64,000 bases of DNA. Origin: Pseudomonadota bacterium (GTDB lineage: Bacteria; Pseudomonadota; Alphaproteobacteria; Rhodobacterales; Rhodobacteraceae). Position numbers and translations under genes: made by a program. Below the pieces are notes generated by a model, which saw nothing but the letters and a program-made list of their open reading frames with translations, did not search any database and had not been told where the DNA came from. Where the stretch lies: NCBI GenBank assembly GCA_021779835.1, contig JAJXZX010000006.1, positions 62,001 through 126,000 of the forward strand. Direction: 5' to 3'. Positions 20,431 to 29,606 of this stretch are shown piece by piece (positions within the stretch are counted from its first letter, which is position 1; each line of letters begins with the position of its first letter).

Positions 20431-21035
20431 CCCAGTTCGAATAGCCGGCGTTGTGGGACGACAATCACGTCACCGGGTTGCAGCCGTGTCGCTCCGGCAG
20501 AACCAGCACCATTCCTCATATCGAACTTCGTTACTTTTTCGGCCCCGGTTTGGGGGTCGATGCGGTGCAACTCCACCCTTTTGGTGGCCGCGAATTTTGT
20601 GAAGCCGCCACTTTGCGCCAGCAATTGTAGCAGCGTCGTGCCCGGTGGCACTTCCAGCGGCCCGGTCTTGGCGACCTCTCCCATCGAGTAGACCGTCATC
20701 ACCTTGCTGCCAGTGGCCGCCGTGTTGGTGTCCACGCGCGCGCCAAGGCTGCCTATCGAGACGTAGACCGTTGGTGTTGCTGCGAAATTTGGCGCAATGC
20801 CTGTGGTCAACGATTTGCGGACCTGATCGACGGTATGGCCCGCGACATGCAGGGTGCCGGCATAGGGAAAGTTAATGGTGCCATCCGGCAGCACCAATGC
20901 GCTTCGGGTCAGGCTTGAGTCCTCAAGCACCTCGATCTGCAACACATCGCCCGGACGAATGTCGTACCGTGATTGCGCATGCGCCGCAGTCACTGACATC
21001 AGGCTGAAGATCAGCCAGATCAGTAGTTTTTTCAT
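20427..21035 (-). CDS. Polysaccharide export protein (Wza/OPX family, short form)
   Basis: 202 aa. Sec signal peptide with a signal-peptidase-I site (TAAHA-QS) and no lipobox cysteine, unlike classical Wza. Poly_export domain RYDIRPGDVLQIEVLEDSSL ... PDGTINFPYAGTLHVAGHT, then one SLBB-like segment to [18 protein letters not shown]. It should form or gate the periplasmic/outer-membrane export channel; it lacks the C-terminal transmembrane helix of Wza, so the neighbouring barrel protein may supply the pore (inference). Confidence 0.9.
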   Translation of the reverse strand: MKKLLIWLIFSLMSVTAAHAQSRYDIRPGDVLQIEVLEDSSLTRSALVLPDGTINFPYAGTLHVAGHTVDQVRKSLTTGIAPNFAATPTVYVSIGSLGARVDTNTAATGSKVMTVYSMGEVAKTGPLEVPPGTTLLQLLAQSGGFTKFAATKRVELHRIDPQTGAEKVTKFDMRNGAGSAGATRLQPGDVIVVPQRRLFELG

Positions 21036-21129
21036 TTTTATGGCCTCTTGGCGAAACCTTGCCTCAATCCGGACCTTACGCCGAGATGGATGAAAGGCAA
21101 AGAATCACAGACAGGAAAATGCGTTAGGT

Positions 21130-21145
21130 GCGGCAGAATTGCCGC
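21130..21145 (-). terminator. Weak hairpin after the PrsT-like gene
   Basis: GCGGCA (21130-21135) / TGCCGC (21140-21145) with 4-nt loop, 10 bp past the stop of the gene ending at 21155. Read on the minus strand it is followed by ACCTAACGCATTTTCC, only a short T-run, so termination would be partial. Confidence 0.35.
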
Positions 21146-21154
21146 GTCGCCGGG

Positions 21155-23593
21155 TTACTTTGTAACGGCAGTCAGGCGCGCGATCTCGGCGTCGAGCTGC
21201 GTCTTGAAGGCAGGCGGATGCGCCGGGTCGATCAGTTGCGCGGCCAGCTTGTATTGCGCAAGCGCGGCGGCATCCTGGTGCTGCGCGGCATAGGCTGCCG
21301 CGAGGTGATATTGCACGGCGGGGTCGTGCGGCAGACCGGTGGCGGCCGCCTTCAGGGAGAGAGCGGCGGTGTCGTAATCGCCAAGGCGGTACGAGATCCA
21401 GCCGTAGGTATCCTGAAACGCCGGTTGCTTGCTGTCGCGCAGGCGGCGGGCGACGGTGAAGGCGCGTTGCAAGCTGGCGTTGTCGTTGCGCGCGGTGGCA
21501 AGCAGGCTGGCGAGGTTGTTGGCGATGATCTCTGAATCGCTGTGTTTGGCGTAAAGCCCCTCGTAAATCGCGATAGCCCCTTCGACGTCGCCAGACTTCT
21601 CTAGCACACCGGCCTTGGTCCACAGCAGGTCAGCGTTGTCGGGCAGTGCCGTGAGAGCGTCCGCCAGCACCGTGTTGGACGCGCTCACGTCGCCTTTGGC
21701 GAGCGTGAGGCGATAAAGCTCGTTCCAAACCGCTTCCTGCTTGGGCTCTTTGGCGATCATCGTGCGCAGGATCGGCTCCTCTTCTTCGGTGCGGCCCATG
21801 GCGCCGAGGACGCTGGCGTGGATCAACTGTGCCGCGGCGCTGTCTGGGTTCTTGGCGGCGAGATCTGCGGACCGGGTCAGCGCACCGGCAAGATCGCCGC
21901 GCTGGGCCTGAGCGCGGATAAGCGCGATATCGGGGCTTATGCCAGACGCGCCGCTGTTGGCGAGGTTGCTGAGGAAGGCCGTCAGATCGTCACCGCGGCT
22001 TTGCGCCTGTAGCAGTTGGACTTGCAACTGATTGGCGGTGTCGGTGGTGGTGGCTGTGTTCAGCGCGCGCAGGGTGTCGATGTCCTGGCTGGCGCGCGTC
22101 CAGTCTTTCATCGCCAGATGTGTGCGCGCCAGCGCCGACAGCAGGTCCGGGTTGGTGGGCGACACCCGGACCGCGTCGATCAGCACCGACTCGGCCGAGG
22201 AATACTTGGCGTCGTTCATTAGGAAACCTGCGTATTGCAACGACTCCGGCACGGCGTGATTCGAGGCGTTAACGGCCTGAAGCAGCGCGTCGGCCTCCAG
22301 GTTGCGATTGCCGTCACGTTCGTAGGCGCGCGCCATCAGGGTCATCAGCGCGGGGTCTTGCGGGCTTTGACCGAGAGCGTCACGCAACACGACAAGTGCC
22401 TCGCCGGTATTGTCGGCGTCGATCAGCCACCCGGCCTTCAGCTTCATCGCGTCAATCTGCCCGGCGTCGGCCTTCAGCACGTCGTCGATGGTTTTCGACG
22501 CGGCGGCTTGATCGCCATCGGCGGCCAGCATGCGGGCAAGGGCCACTTTGATCGCGTTGGTCTTGGCAACGGCCGGGGCATCGGCAACCAGCGTCTGAAG
22601 TTCGGCGATGGCCGCCTTGTGATCGCCGTCTTCAAAGGCGAAAGCGGCGTGCAGGGATTTCAGCACGGTCTTATCGGGCGTATCGGTCGAGGCAATCAAG
22701 CGTTCCAGTTCTGCCTTGGCCACGTCACGGCCGCGATGCAGCGTCAGGAATTGCAACAACGCGAGGCGCGGCGTGTTGTCCGCCGATTTCGCGTCGATCC
22801 GCGAGCGCAGGAACGTCTCTGCCGCGTCGAGGTTGTTTTCCGAAATGTACCAACTGACCAGCGCGGTCGGGATGGTGGGGTCTTTCGGGAAGACGGTCAG
22901 CATGGACTTAAGCTGCGCCTCAATGGCGGCTTTGTCCTTCATCTCGCCCAACACGCCAAGGCGAAGCTGGTAGTAGCTGCGCTCCAACGGGGTTTGGGCG
23001 ATGCCTTCGTCGATCTGGGTCAGGGCAGCGGGCCAATCCTGCGCACGCAGGAGGTTGTCGATCACAAGCTGGCGCGCCTGCGTGGCCTTTGGCGCCGCAG
23101 CGACCAGGGCCGTAGCGCTGTCGGCCAGCGATTTGCGCCTGGCCTCATCGCCTTTGCGCAGCGCTTCCTTGTATTGCAGGGTCAGCAGGATCGCCTTGAT
23201 GTCGGCATCCTCGGGCGCGAGTTTAGCCGCGATGGTTGCGTATTTCTGCGCATCGTCGAAGTTCGCAGTCTCCAGCGCGATTTCGGCCAGCGCGCGATTG
23301 CCGTCTATATCGTCGGGGTATTGTTCGACGAGGCGCAGATATTGGCTGTAGGATTCATGCAGGTCGCCACGGTCGCGCAGCAGCTTGGCATAGGTGGCGC
23401 GGGCATCGTGGTTGGTGCCGTCGAGCTTGAATACATTGCGGAATTCGATCATCGCGCGATCAACGTCGCCGGATTTCAGCAGGGCAAGGCCAGCAAGGTA
23501 GTGTTGCTGCGCGCGCTGTTTGGCGGAATCACAGGCGCTCAGGGAAAACGCCGATGTCAGCAGCATCAGAACGAAAACCGCACGTCTTAACAT
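21155..23593 (-). CDS. prsT: TPR-repeat lipoprotein, PrsT-like (PEP-CTERM/EPS system)
   Basis: 812 aa. The lipoprotein signal MLRRAVFVLMLLTSAFSLSAC has lipobox LSAC, so it is anchored in a membrane facing the periplasm. The rest is tandem tetratricopeptide repeats (for example LAGLALLKSGDVDRAMIEFR and AIAIYEGLYAKHSDSEIIAN). This is the layout of PrsT, the large TPR lipoprotein found beside exosortases and EPS genes. Probable scaffold for assembly of the export complex. ATG 23593 has GAGG 9 nt upstream. Confidence 0.88.
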   Translation of the reverse strand: MLRRAVFVLMLLTSAFSLSACDSAKQRAQQHYLAGLALLKSGDVDRAMIEFRNVFKLDGTNHDARATYAKLLRDRGDLHESYSQYLRLVEQYPDDIDGNRALAEIALETANFDDAQKYATIAAKLAPEDADIKAILLTLQYKEALRKGDEARRKSLADSATALVAAAPKATQARQLVIDNLLRAQDWPAALTQIDEGIAQTPLERSYYQLRLGVLGEMKDKAAIEAQLKSMLTVFPKDPTIPTALVSWYISENNLDAAETFLRSRIDAKSADNTPRLALLQFLTLHRGRDVAKAELERLIASTDTPDKTVLKSLHAAFAFEDGDHKAAIAELQTLVADAPAVAKTNAIKVALARMLAADGDQAAASKTIDDVLKADAGQIDAMKLKAGWLIDADNTGEALVVLRDALGQSPQDPALMTLMARAYERDGNRNLEADALLQAVNASNHAVPESLQYAGFLMNDAKYSSAESVLIDAVRVSPTNPDLLSALARTHLAMKDWTRASQDIDTLRALNTATTTDTANQLQVQLLQAQSRGDDLTAFLSNLANSGASGISPDIALIRAQAQRGDLAGALTRSADLAAKNPDSAAAQLIHASVLGAMGRTEEEEPILRTMIAKEPKQEAVWNELYRLTLAKGDVSASNTVLADALTALPDNADLLWTKAGVLEKSGDVEGAIAIYEGLYAKHSDSEIIANNLASLLATARNDNASLQRAFTVARRLRDSKQPAFQDTYGWISYRLGDYDTAALSLKAAATGLPHDPAVQYHLAAAYAAQHQDAAALAQYKLAAQLIDPAHPPAFKTQLDAEIARLTAVTK

Positions 23594-23664
23594 CTGCCCG
23601 ACCTCAAGTTCTCTTTTTTGCCAGTGTTAGCATCCTGGGCATGTGATGTCTCTGCCATGTTTCG

Positions 23665-23687
23665 CGCCGCGGGCAAGCTCCGCGGCG
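23665..23687 (-). terminator. Hairpin between sugar transferase and PrsT-like gene
   Basis: Perfect 8-bp stem CGCCGCGG (23665-23672) / CCGCGGCG (23680-23687), 7-nt loop. It lies 31 bp after the sugar transferase stop. No T-run follows on the minus strand, so it may attenuate or protect RNA rather than terminate. Confidence 0.4.
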
Positions 23688-23717
23688 TGAAATCGGTTCG
23701 AAGATGGGGGTTTTGGC

Positions 23718-24401
23718 TCAGTAACCGGTGCCGCGCAGCACGACGCCGAAGGTGCGGCCGATGATCTTGATGTCGTTCAGAAGCGACAAATGGTGGTAAT
23801 ATTCGGTGTCGTGGAAAACGCGCACGGCGAACACAGCCTCGTTCCGTTCAGAGACCTGCCAGAGGCCAGTGATGCCCGGACGCAGAGCGTAATAGGCGGT
23901 GCCGCTGTAAAGCTCTTGCTGTTCGACAAGCATCGGGCGCGGGCCGACAAGAGACATGTCGCCAATCAGCACGTTCCAAAGCTGGGTCAGCTCATCCAGC
24001 GAAGATTTGCGCAGGAAACGGCCCATAGGCGTAATGCGGGGGTCATGCTTCAGCTTTTGCGTTGCATTCCATTCGGCGCACGCAGCCGGGTTGGCATCCA
24101 GGTAGGCCGCAAGCTGTTCATGGGCATTCGGCACCATGGTGCGGATTTTCATCATGTTATAGACGCGGCCACCTTTGCCGACACGACGTTGCCAGTAAAT
24201 CGGCGCGTGCCCATCCAGCGCAACGAGACCCGCGAGGATGAGGATCAGGGGAAGCGTTATGATCGAGGTCAGCATCACAAAGGCGACTTCCAATACGCGC
24301 TTCATGCCCGACCGATATGCGCCGCCGCGCGGCCAAGGCCATTGGCCGTTGGTGCCGACAGCTGCGCCGCGGAAAGTTTGGCCCGTGTATTGAAGTGACA
24401 T
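23718..24401 (-). CDS. Undecaprenyl-phosphate sugar phosphotransferase (bacterial sugar transferase)
   Basis: Initiates polysaccharide synthesis by moving a sugar-1-phosphate to undecaprenyl phosphate. 227 aa. One membrane segment (VAFVMLTSIITLPLILILAGLVAL), then the catalytic domain with QRRVGKGGRVYNMMKIRTM, LRKSSLDELTQLWNVLIGDM and VGPRPM (family motifs). ATG 24401 (MSLQYTG) was preferred over GTG 24431 because GGGAGA sits 8 nt before it. First gene of the left arm, facing away from the ATPase across the putative CtrA-controlled interval. The sugar is unknown. Confidence 0.93.
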   Translation of the reverse strand: MSLQYTGQTFRGAAVGTNGQWPWPRGGAYRSGMKRVLEVAFVMLTSIITLPLILILAGLVALDGHAPIYWQRRVGKGGRVYNMMKIRTMVPNAHEQLAAYLDANPAACAEWNATQKLKHDPRITPMGRFLRKSSLDELTQLWNVLIGDMSLVGPRPMLVEQQELYSGTAYYALRPGITGLWQVSERNEAVFAVRVFHDTEYYHHLSLLNDIKIIGRTFGVVLRGTGY

Positions 24402-24507
24402 AGCGTAGTCTCCCAACCGATAACCGTTCACGTCAGTCCCAGGGCTTTTTGACTTTCGCCCCGCGTTCCTTCCGCCTTCGCGACTTGCCCACTCGACACC
24501 GAATTGC

Positions 24508-24522
24508 TTAATTGTTGGTTAA
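24508..24522. promoter_or_regulatory. Candidate CtrA-binding site (TTAA-N7-TTAA)
   Basis: TTAA (24508-24511), 7 nt TTGTTGG, TTAA (24519-24522). On the minus strand it reads TTTAACCAACAATTAA, matching the CtrA full-site pattern including the TTAACC half. It is 107 bp upstream of the sugar transferase start and 361 bp upstream of the ATPase. Confidence 0.5.
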
Positions 24523-24616
24523 ACGCTTCGAGGCCCACCTGGTCGGAAGGTCATGGGCAACCTATCGCCGGGAAATCGTGCTTAAGTTTGGCAGACTGTG
24601 GCGAAAGCGTGATCAA

Positions 24617-24631
24617 TTAAGGAATGATTTA
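24617..24631. promoter_or_regulatory. Second, imperfect CtrA-like site (TTAA-N7-TTTA)
   Basis: TTAA (24617-24620), GGAATGA, TTTA (24628-24631), one mismatch from TTAA-N7-TTAA, in the same intergenic region 95 bp from the perfect copy. Confidence 0.3.
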
Positions 24632-24883
24632 GCTTGATGAAGCCCCGCAGAGTTCAGCCATAGGGTCGCAGCACGCTCTGGATTGCGTGCGCCTTTCCAC
24701 GCTGTGGGTCGGCGCGGTGAAAACTATGCCTTCTTTGTCGCAGACGGCGGGTTTCGCAAAAAAGCGGATGAAGCGTCGCGCAGAATTCGTTATAGAAAAA
24801 GGGATTGCGGGTTTTAACGGGGCGACAGTTCCCGAACCCCCGTGACACTTGAGCAGTTCTAAAACGGGAAAATATCGCAGGCT

Positions 24884-25738
24884 ATGGTGCCCGTCACTTT
24901 GTACGCTGAGTTCTTCGGGCTGAAAGAACGCCCGTTCACGCTATTGCCAGATCCGGCCTTTCTGTATTGGTCGGACCAGCATCGGCGCGCCTATTCTATT
25001 TTGGAATTCGGCATAATGTCTTGTGCGCCGGTCACGCTGATCACGGGCGAGATTGGGTCGGGCAAGACCACGCTGTTGCGGCAACTGCTGTCCGAGATGG
25101 ACCGAGAGATCACCGTCGGGCTGATTTCCAATGCGCAGGGTGGTCGTGGCGAGTTGTTGCAGTGGGTGCTGAGCGCGCTGGGTATCACGACCGAGCCGGG
25201 GCTGGATTATGTGGGTATGTTCCACAAGTTACAGGATTTTCTGGTCAAGGAATATGCGGCGGGCCGTCGGGTTGTGGTCATCATCGACGAGGCGCAGAAC
25301 CTCTCGATCGAGGGCCTGGAAGAGATTCGCATGTTGACGAATATCAACGCCAACAAGGATGAGTTGATCCAGTTGGTTCTGGTCGGTCAGCCCGAGTTGC
25401 GCGACATGGTGCGGCGCCCCGAGATGCGCCAGTTGGCGCAACGCATTGCGGCGACGTTCCACCTGATGCCAATGGATGCGGCGACGGTTGCGGCCTATGT
25501 GAAGCATCGGTTGGTGACGGCGGGCGGAACGGGCAATGAGTTCACTGCCGATGCGATGACCTTGGTGCATGACCTGACCGGGGGAATACCGCGGTTGGTG
25601 AACCAACTTTGTGATTTTTCGATGTTGTATGCGTGGAGCGGCGAGCAGCACGAGGTCTCGCGGGAAGTCGTGCAGGGTGTTCTGGCCGATGGCGTTTTCT
25701 TTGGTGCGCAAACCCCGGTCGAGGAGGTCGCAAGATGA
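24884..25738 (+). CDS. ExeA-like AAA ATPase of the exosortase/EPS locus
   Basis: 284 aa. Opening YAEFFGLKERPFTLLPDPAF is the hallmark of the ExeA/TIGR03015-type secretion ATPase; Walker A GEIGSGKTTLLRQ, Walker B VVVIIDEAQNLS, sensor region LVLVGQPELRDM and arginine finger region ..RIAATFHL. Cytoplasmic; in exosortase loci it is a constant partner, possibly powering assembly of the export machinery. First gene of the right arm; its stop overlaps the next start as ATGA. Confidence 0.92.
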   Translation: MVPVTLYAEFFGLKERPFTLLPDPAFLYWSDQHRRAYSILEFGIMSCAPVTLITGEIGSGKTTLLRQLLSEMDREITVGLISNAQGGRGELLQWVLSALGITTEPGLDYVGMFHKLQDFLVKEYAAGRRVVVIIDEAQNLSIEGLEEIRMLTNINANKDELIQLVLVGQPELRDMVRRPEMRQLAQRIAATFHLMPMDAATVAAYVKHRLVTAGGTGNEFTADAMTLVHDLTGGIPRLVNQLCDFSMLYAWSGEQHEVSREVVQGVLADGVFFGAQTPVEEVAR

Positions 25739-27276
25739 TCCCGGTCAAGCGCTACTATCTGTCATTGTTTATGCGGCGGCTTCCGTACTTTCTGCTCGTT
25801 GCCAGTGTGATTTCAGGTATCGGCATCACGTTGGCGACGGTATTGCCGTCAACCTTCACGTCGGCCGCGCAGATTACCATTGAGGGGTCGCAGATTCCCG
25901 ACAAGCTGGCGGGACCGACGGTCTCGACGCCTGCGATCGAACAATTGCAGATCTTTCAGCAAAGGTTGCTGACGCGGCCGAATGTTCTGGCCATTGCCAA
26001 GAAGCTGAACGTGCTGAAGGGGCAGGCGGACATGAGCGCCGATGAGATCGTGAAGGCGATGCTTGATCGCACTTCGATCACGTCGACATCGGGGCGCGAT
26101 CAAGCGACGATCATGACGATCAGCTTTGACGCGCGCACCGCGCAACTCGCCGCTGGGGTGGTCAACGAATATCTGACGCTGATCTTGCAAGACGATGCCC
26201 GGGTGCGCACCAATCAGGCGGGGCAGACGTTGGATTTCTTTAACCAGCAGGTTGCACAGTTGAGTGCGGCGCTGGATGCGCTGAATGCGAAGATACTGGC
26301 GTTCAAGCATGAAAACGCTGACTCGCTACCGGAAAACCTGCAATACATGCGTAATCAGCAGCAGTTGATGCAGGCACAGCTGAACCAGAACGACCGCGAT
26401 ACGGCGGCGTCGGTGACCCAAAAAAACCGGTTGTTAGAGCTGTTCAGCTCGGTCGGGCATACCGATGGCGGGGACGTGCGGTCGCCGGAAAAGCGGCAGC
26501 TTGACACGTTGAAAGAGCAGTTGTCGGCGGCGCTTGCCATCTATTCGGCGGCGAACCCGCGGGTGAAGTTGATTCAGGCGCAAGTCGATCAGATGCAGAA
26601 GGTGGTTGACGCGCAAACTCCGCCACCGCCGCCGGGCGGGGCGGCGGCCGGGGGGCCGAAATCGCTGATGGATATTCAGCTGTCCGACGTTCAGACCCAG
26701 CTTGACAACCTCAGCGGGCAACGGGCCGACATCATTGCGCGCCAGAAGGTGCTGGAGGCGGAGATCGCGAAGGTGCCAGCCAATGCGCTGGCGCTGGATG
26801 CGCTGCAGCGTGACTATGACAGCCTGCAGGGGCAGTATAATGCGGCCGTTGCCAATCAGGCGCAGGCCAATACCGGCGAGAAAATCGCGACGCTGTCGCG
26901 TGGAGAGCGCATCACCGTGATTGAACAGCCAGCGGTGCCGACCGATCCGGTCAAACCGCGGCGCGTGCTGATTGCCGGGGGTGGCATCGGAATGGGATTG
27001 TTAGCGGGATTCGGGCTGGTCTTGCTGATGGAGGTGTTTAACAAGACGATCAGGCGGCCGGTCGATCTGGTGAACCGGCTTGGCATCACCCCAATTGCGA
27101 CGATCCCGTATCTGCGCACCCGGCGCGAAGTTTACCGCCGGAGCGCCATCAGGAGTCTGGTGATCCTGTTGGTTCTGGCGCTGGTTCCGGCAATCATCCT
27201 TGCGATTAATGCGTATTACATGCCGCTGGATCTGCTTGGGCAGCAGTTGATGGACAAATTCGGTATCAGAGGATGA
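25735..27276 (+). CDS. Polysaccharide chain-length determinant (Wzz/GumC family)
   Basis: 513 aa. N-terminal membrane segment (LPYFLLVASVISGIGITLAT), long periplasmic coiled-coil (roughly residues 150-410, with a Pro/Gly-rich break at PPPPPGGAAAGG), proline-rich PAVPTDPVKPRR motif, then the second membrane segment (VLIAGGGIGMGLLAGFGLVL) and a third hydrophobic stretch near the C-terminus. No kinase domain is fused; the ATPase is the next gene. Matches the PEP-CTERM-associated chain-length proteins. ATG 25735 is in the ATGA overlap. Confidence 0.9.
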   Translation: MIPVKRYYLSLFMRRLPYFLLVASVISGIGITLATVLPSTFTSAAQITIEGSQIPDKLAGPTVSTPAIEQLQIFQQRLLTRPNVLAIAKKLNVLKGQADMSADEIVKAMLDRTSITSTSGRDQATIMTISFDARTAQLAAGVVNEYLTLILQDDARVRTNQAGQTLDFFNQQVAQLSAALDALNAKILAFKHENADSLPENLQYMRNQQQLMQAQLNQNDRDTAASVTQKNRLLELFSSVGHTDGGDVRSPEKRQLDTLKEQLSAALAIYSAANPRVKLIQAQVDQMQKVVDAQTPPPPPGGAAAGGPKSLMDIQLSDVQTQLDNLSGQRADIIARQKVLEAEIAKVPANALALDALQRDYDSLQGQYNAAVANQAQANTGEKIATLSRGERITVIEQPAVPTDPVKPRRVLIAGGGIGMGLLAGFGLVLLMEVFNKTIRRPVDLVNRLGITPIATIPYLRTRREVYRRSAIRSLVILLVLALVPAIILAINAYYMPLDLLGQQLMDKFGIRG

Positions 27277-27310
27277 CGCATCGGCGGTATCCTACAGGAA
27301 GGGCGCAGGC

Positions 27311-28120
27311 ATGGACCGGCTTCAGATAGCGATCGAAAAAGCGCGGGCGAAACGTGGATCGAGAAATTCTGCGGCGCAGATCGGGCCAGAGCATGCGGCG
27401 GCAGGGGGTGACCCGTGGTTATCGCTGACGCCGATTGAGATCAAACGGCCTATGCTTGAGCGCAACCGCATCATAGCGCTAAGCGGCGGTCCGGGCGTGG
27501 CGCCCTATGATCACTTGCGCACGCGGATATTGCAGCAGGCACGGCAGCACGACTGGCGTCGGATCGCATTGGTGTCGCCTCACTCCGCCTGCGGTAAGTC
27601 GACAACAGCGGTGAACCTTGCGTTTAGCTTCGGGCGGCAAAGCGATGTGCGCACGCTCGTGCTGGATCTGGATTTGCGGCGCCCGCGGTTGGCGGGCATT
27701 CTGGCGCAACAAAGCGAGTTCAGTATGCCCGACGTGCTGGAACGGCGGGTGCCGTTTTCCAGTCTGGGAATGCGCTATGGCGACAATCTCGCGTTTGGGT
27801 TCACCATGGAACGCGTGCCAAATTCGGCAGAGTTGCTGCAAAGCCAGCAAACATCCGATGTGCTAAGCGAGATCGAGGCGGCTTATAAGCCGGACATCTG
27901 CCTTTATGACATGCCTCCGATGATGGCGAGCGACGACACCTTTGGCTTTCTTAAAAACGTCGATTGCGTGTTGATGCTGGCAGAGGCGGAAAAGACGCCA
28001 GTAGCGCAGATCGACATTGCAGAGCGGCAGTTGGCAGAGTTGACCAACGTGATGGGTATCGTGCTGAACAAGTGCAACTATGCCGACGGGTTGTATGGCT
28101 ATGACTACGGCTATGAGTGA
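27311..28120 (+). CDS. CpsD/CapB-family ATPase (putative tyrosine autokinase)
   Basis: 269 aa, cytoplasmic partner of the chain-length determinant. P-loop SPHSACGKSTTAVNLA, A' motif LVLDLDLRRPRL and a Walker B-like ICLYDMPPMM. The loop has ACGKS where BY-kinases normally have GEGKS. The C-terminus NYADGLYGYDYGYE carries four tyrosines, a short version of the autophosphorylation cluster. Probably controls polymerisation through phosphorylation; kinase activity is inferred. The last codons overlap the next gene. Confidence 0.88.
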   Translation: MDRLQIAIEKARAKRGSRNSAAQIGPEHAAAGGDPWLSLTPIEIKRPMLERNRIIALSGGPGVAPYDHLRTRILQQARQHDWRRIALVSPHSACGKSTTAVNLAFSFGRQSDVRTLVLDLDLRRPRLAGILAQQSEFSMPDVLERRVPFSSLGMRYGDNLAFGFTMERVPNSAELLQSQQTSDVLSEIEAAYKPDICLYDMPPMMASDDTFGFLKNVDCVLMLAEAEKTPVAQIDIAERQLAELTNVMGIVLNKCNYADGLYGYDYGYE

Positions 28121-28970
28121 CCCGCGCGCAGCGATCATTATCCCGCATTTCAACGATGTCGTCCGCTTGCGACGATGCCTGACGGCGTTGACGGCGCAGG
28201 ACGTGTCCGCGGTAGAGGTGGTGGTGGTCGACAATGGCTCCGCCGAACCCCTGGACGCGATCCGCGACGCCTATCCGCAGGTTCGCTTTCTGGAGGAGTC
28301 GGCGGCAGGTGCGGCGATGGCGCGGAATCGGGGGGTGCGCGAAAGCGTGGCGCCCCTGTTGTTTTTTCTGGATGCCGATTGCGTGCCCGCGGCGGATTGG
28401 CTTGCGACGGCGCTGCAGGTCTGCGGACGGGGCGATCTGGTCGGTGGGCGTGTCGATGTATTCGACGAAACGCCGCCTCCGCGGTCGGGTGCCGAGGCCT
28501 ACGAGGCGGTTTTTGCCTTTCGCTGCAAATGGTATGTCGAGCGGCGCGGGTTCGCTGTAACCGCGAACCTGCTCACACGCCGGGATGTGTTTGAGGCGGT
28601 GGGCGATTTCCGCCCCGGGTTGGCAGAGGACATTGACTGGTGTCTGCGTGCACGCTCACAGGGCTACCTGCTGGTTTATGAGGATAAATTGCGGGTGGGG
28701 CATCCGTCCCGCAAGGACTGGGCCGCGCTGGCGGGTAAGTGGCGGCGCGTAACGCGGGAGGCCTTTCCGCTAAGTGGTGTTGGGCGTGGGCGTTGGGCGC
28801 TTTTCGGTTTGGGGCAGGTCGCGATTGCGCTAAAGGATCTGCCGCGCGTCGTGGTTGCGACCGAGCTTTCGGGATTGCGCGAACGTGCGGCGGCCGCGCT
28901 GGCGCTGATCCGGTTGCGCTGTCTGAAGGGTTGGTGGATGCTGCGGCAGGCTGCTGGGGCGAAGATTTGA
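28113..28970 (+). CDS. Family 2 glycosyltransferase
   Basis: 285 aa GT-A enzyme. AAIIIPHFNDVVRLRRCL opening, VVVVDNGS, and the metal-binding DADC in FFLDADCVPAADW; FRPGLAEDIDWCLRARSQG is the acceptor/ED-like motif. ATG 28113 (MSDPRAA) lies inside the end of the previous gene, an 8-bp overlap. C-terminal basic helices may associate with the membrane. Donor and linkage unknown; it probably extends the repeat unit. Confidence 0.88.
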   Translation: MSDPRAAIIIPHFNDVVRLRRCLTALTAQDVSAVEVVVVDNGSAEPLDAIRDAYPQVRFLEESAAGAAMARNRGVRESVAPLLFFLDADCVPAADWLATALQVCGRGDLVGGRVDVFDETPPPRSGAEAYEAVFAFRCKWYVERRGFAVTANLLTRRDVFEAVGDFRPGLAEDIDWCLRARSQGYLLVYEDKLRVGHPSRKDWAALAGKWRRVTREAFPLSGVGRGRWALFGLGQVAIALKDLPRVVVATELSGLRERAAAALALIRLRCLKGWWMLRQAAGAKI

Positions 28971-29042
28971 CCGGCACCGCGTGACACGATGCAAGTCCCA
29001 TGCTAGCCCCGCGCTGATCTTGCTTACAATGTGATTGGTGAT

Positions 29043-29606
29043 ATGGACATTCAACAGACTTCGCTTTCCGGTGTGCTGGTGCTGACCCCGAAACGGTTCG
29101 GCGATGCGCGAGGGTTTTTCTCGGAAAGCTGGAACCGCCGGACGCTGGAAGCGGCGGGGCTGCAGCTGCCCGAATTTGTGCAGGACAACCATTCGCTTAG
29201 CCGCGAGGCGGGGACGGTGCGCGGCTTGCACTATCAGTCGCCACCCCACGCGCAAGGCAAGCTGGTGCGCTGCGGACGCGGAAGTTTGCGCGACGTCGCG
29301 GTGGATGCGCGCGCGGGGTCACCGACCTATGGGCACTGGGTGGCGGAATATCTGAGCTTCGAGAATGGGCGCCAGCTGTGGATTCCGGCAGGGTTTCTGC
29401 ACGGCTTCCTGACGTTGGAGGCGGATACCGAGATCGTCTACAAATGCACCGACCATTACGCGCCGGAATGCGATGGCGCGGTGCGGTGGAATAGCGTGGG
29501 GATTGACTGGGGCTTTGACGGCGTGCCGGTGCTATCGGCAAAAGACGCTGAGGCGCAGGGCTTCGCTGATTTCAAATCTCCGTTCACAATGGCGGCGGCA
29601 GAATGA
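29043..29606 (+). CDS. rfbC: dTDP-4-dehydrorhamnose 3,5-epimerase
   Basis: Third step of dTDP-L-rhamnose synthesis. 187 aa cupin. The catalytic His is in [17 protein letters not shown]; the [13 protein letters not shown] and [17 protein letters not shown] regions are typical. ATG 29043 (MDIQQTS) was preferred to GTG 29031, four codons upstream. Ends in an ATGA overlap with rfbB. Confidence 0.96.
   Translation: MDIQQTSLSGVLVLTPKRFGDARGFFSESWNRRTLEAAGLQLPEFVQDNHSLSREAGTVRGLHYQSPPHAQGKLVRCGRGSLRDVAVDARAGSPTYGHWVAEYLSFENGRQLWIPAGFLHGFLTLEADTEIVYKCTDHYAPECDGAVRWNSVGIDWGFDGVPVLSAKDAEAQGFADFKSPFTMAAAE

Larger units (their letters stand above)
24402..24883. other. Divergent promoter region of the two EPS arms
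   Basis: 482 bp between divergent operons, locally more AT-rich than the genes. It carries a perfect TTAA-N7-TTAA motif and a near match (listed separately). The sequence TTGAGC (24849-24854), 16 nt, AATATC just before the ATPase start is a weak promoter candidate. No supportable gene; a 64-codon minus-strand frame at 24654-24848 shows nothing protein-like. Confidence 0.6.

Noticed and set aside
24654-24848. 64-codon minus-strand frame in the EPS divergent promoter region
   Set aside because: Composition is random-like and it lies across regulatory DNA; no ribosome-binding site or family.
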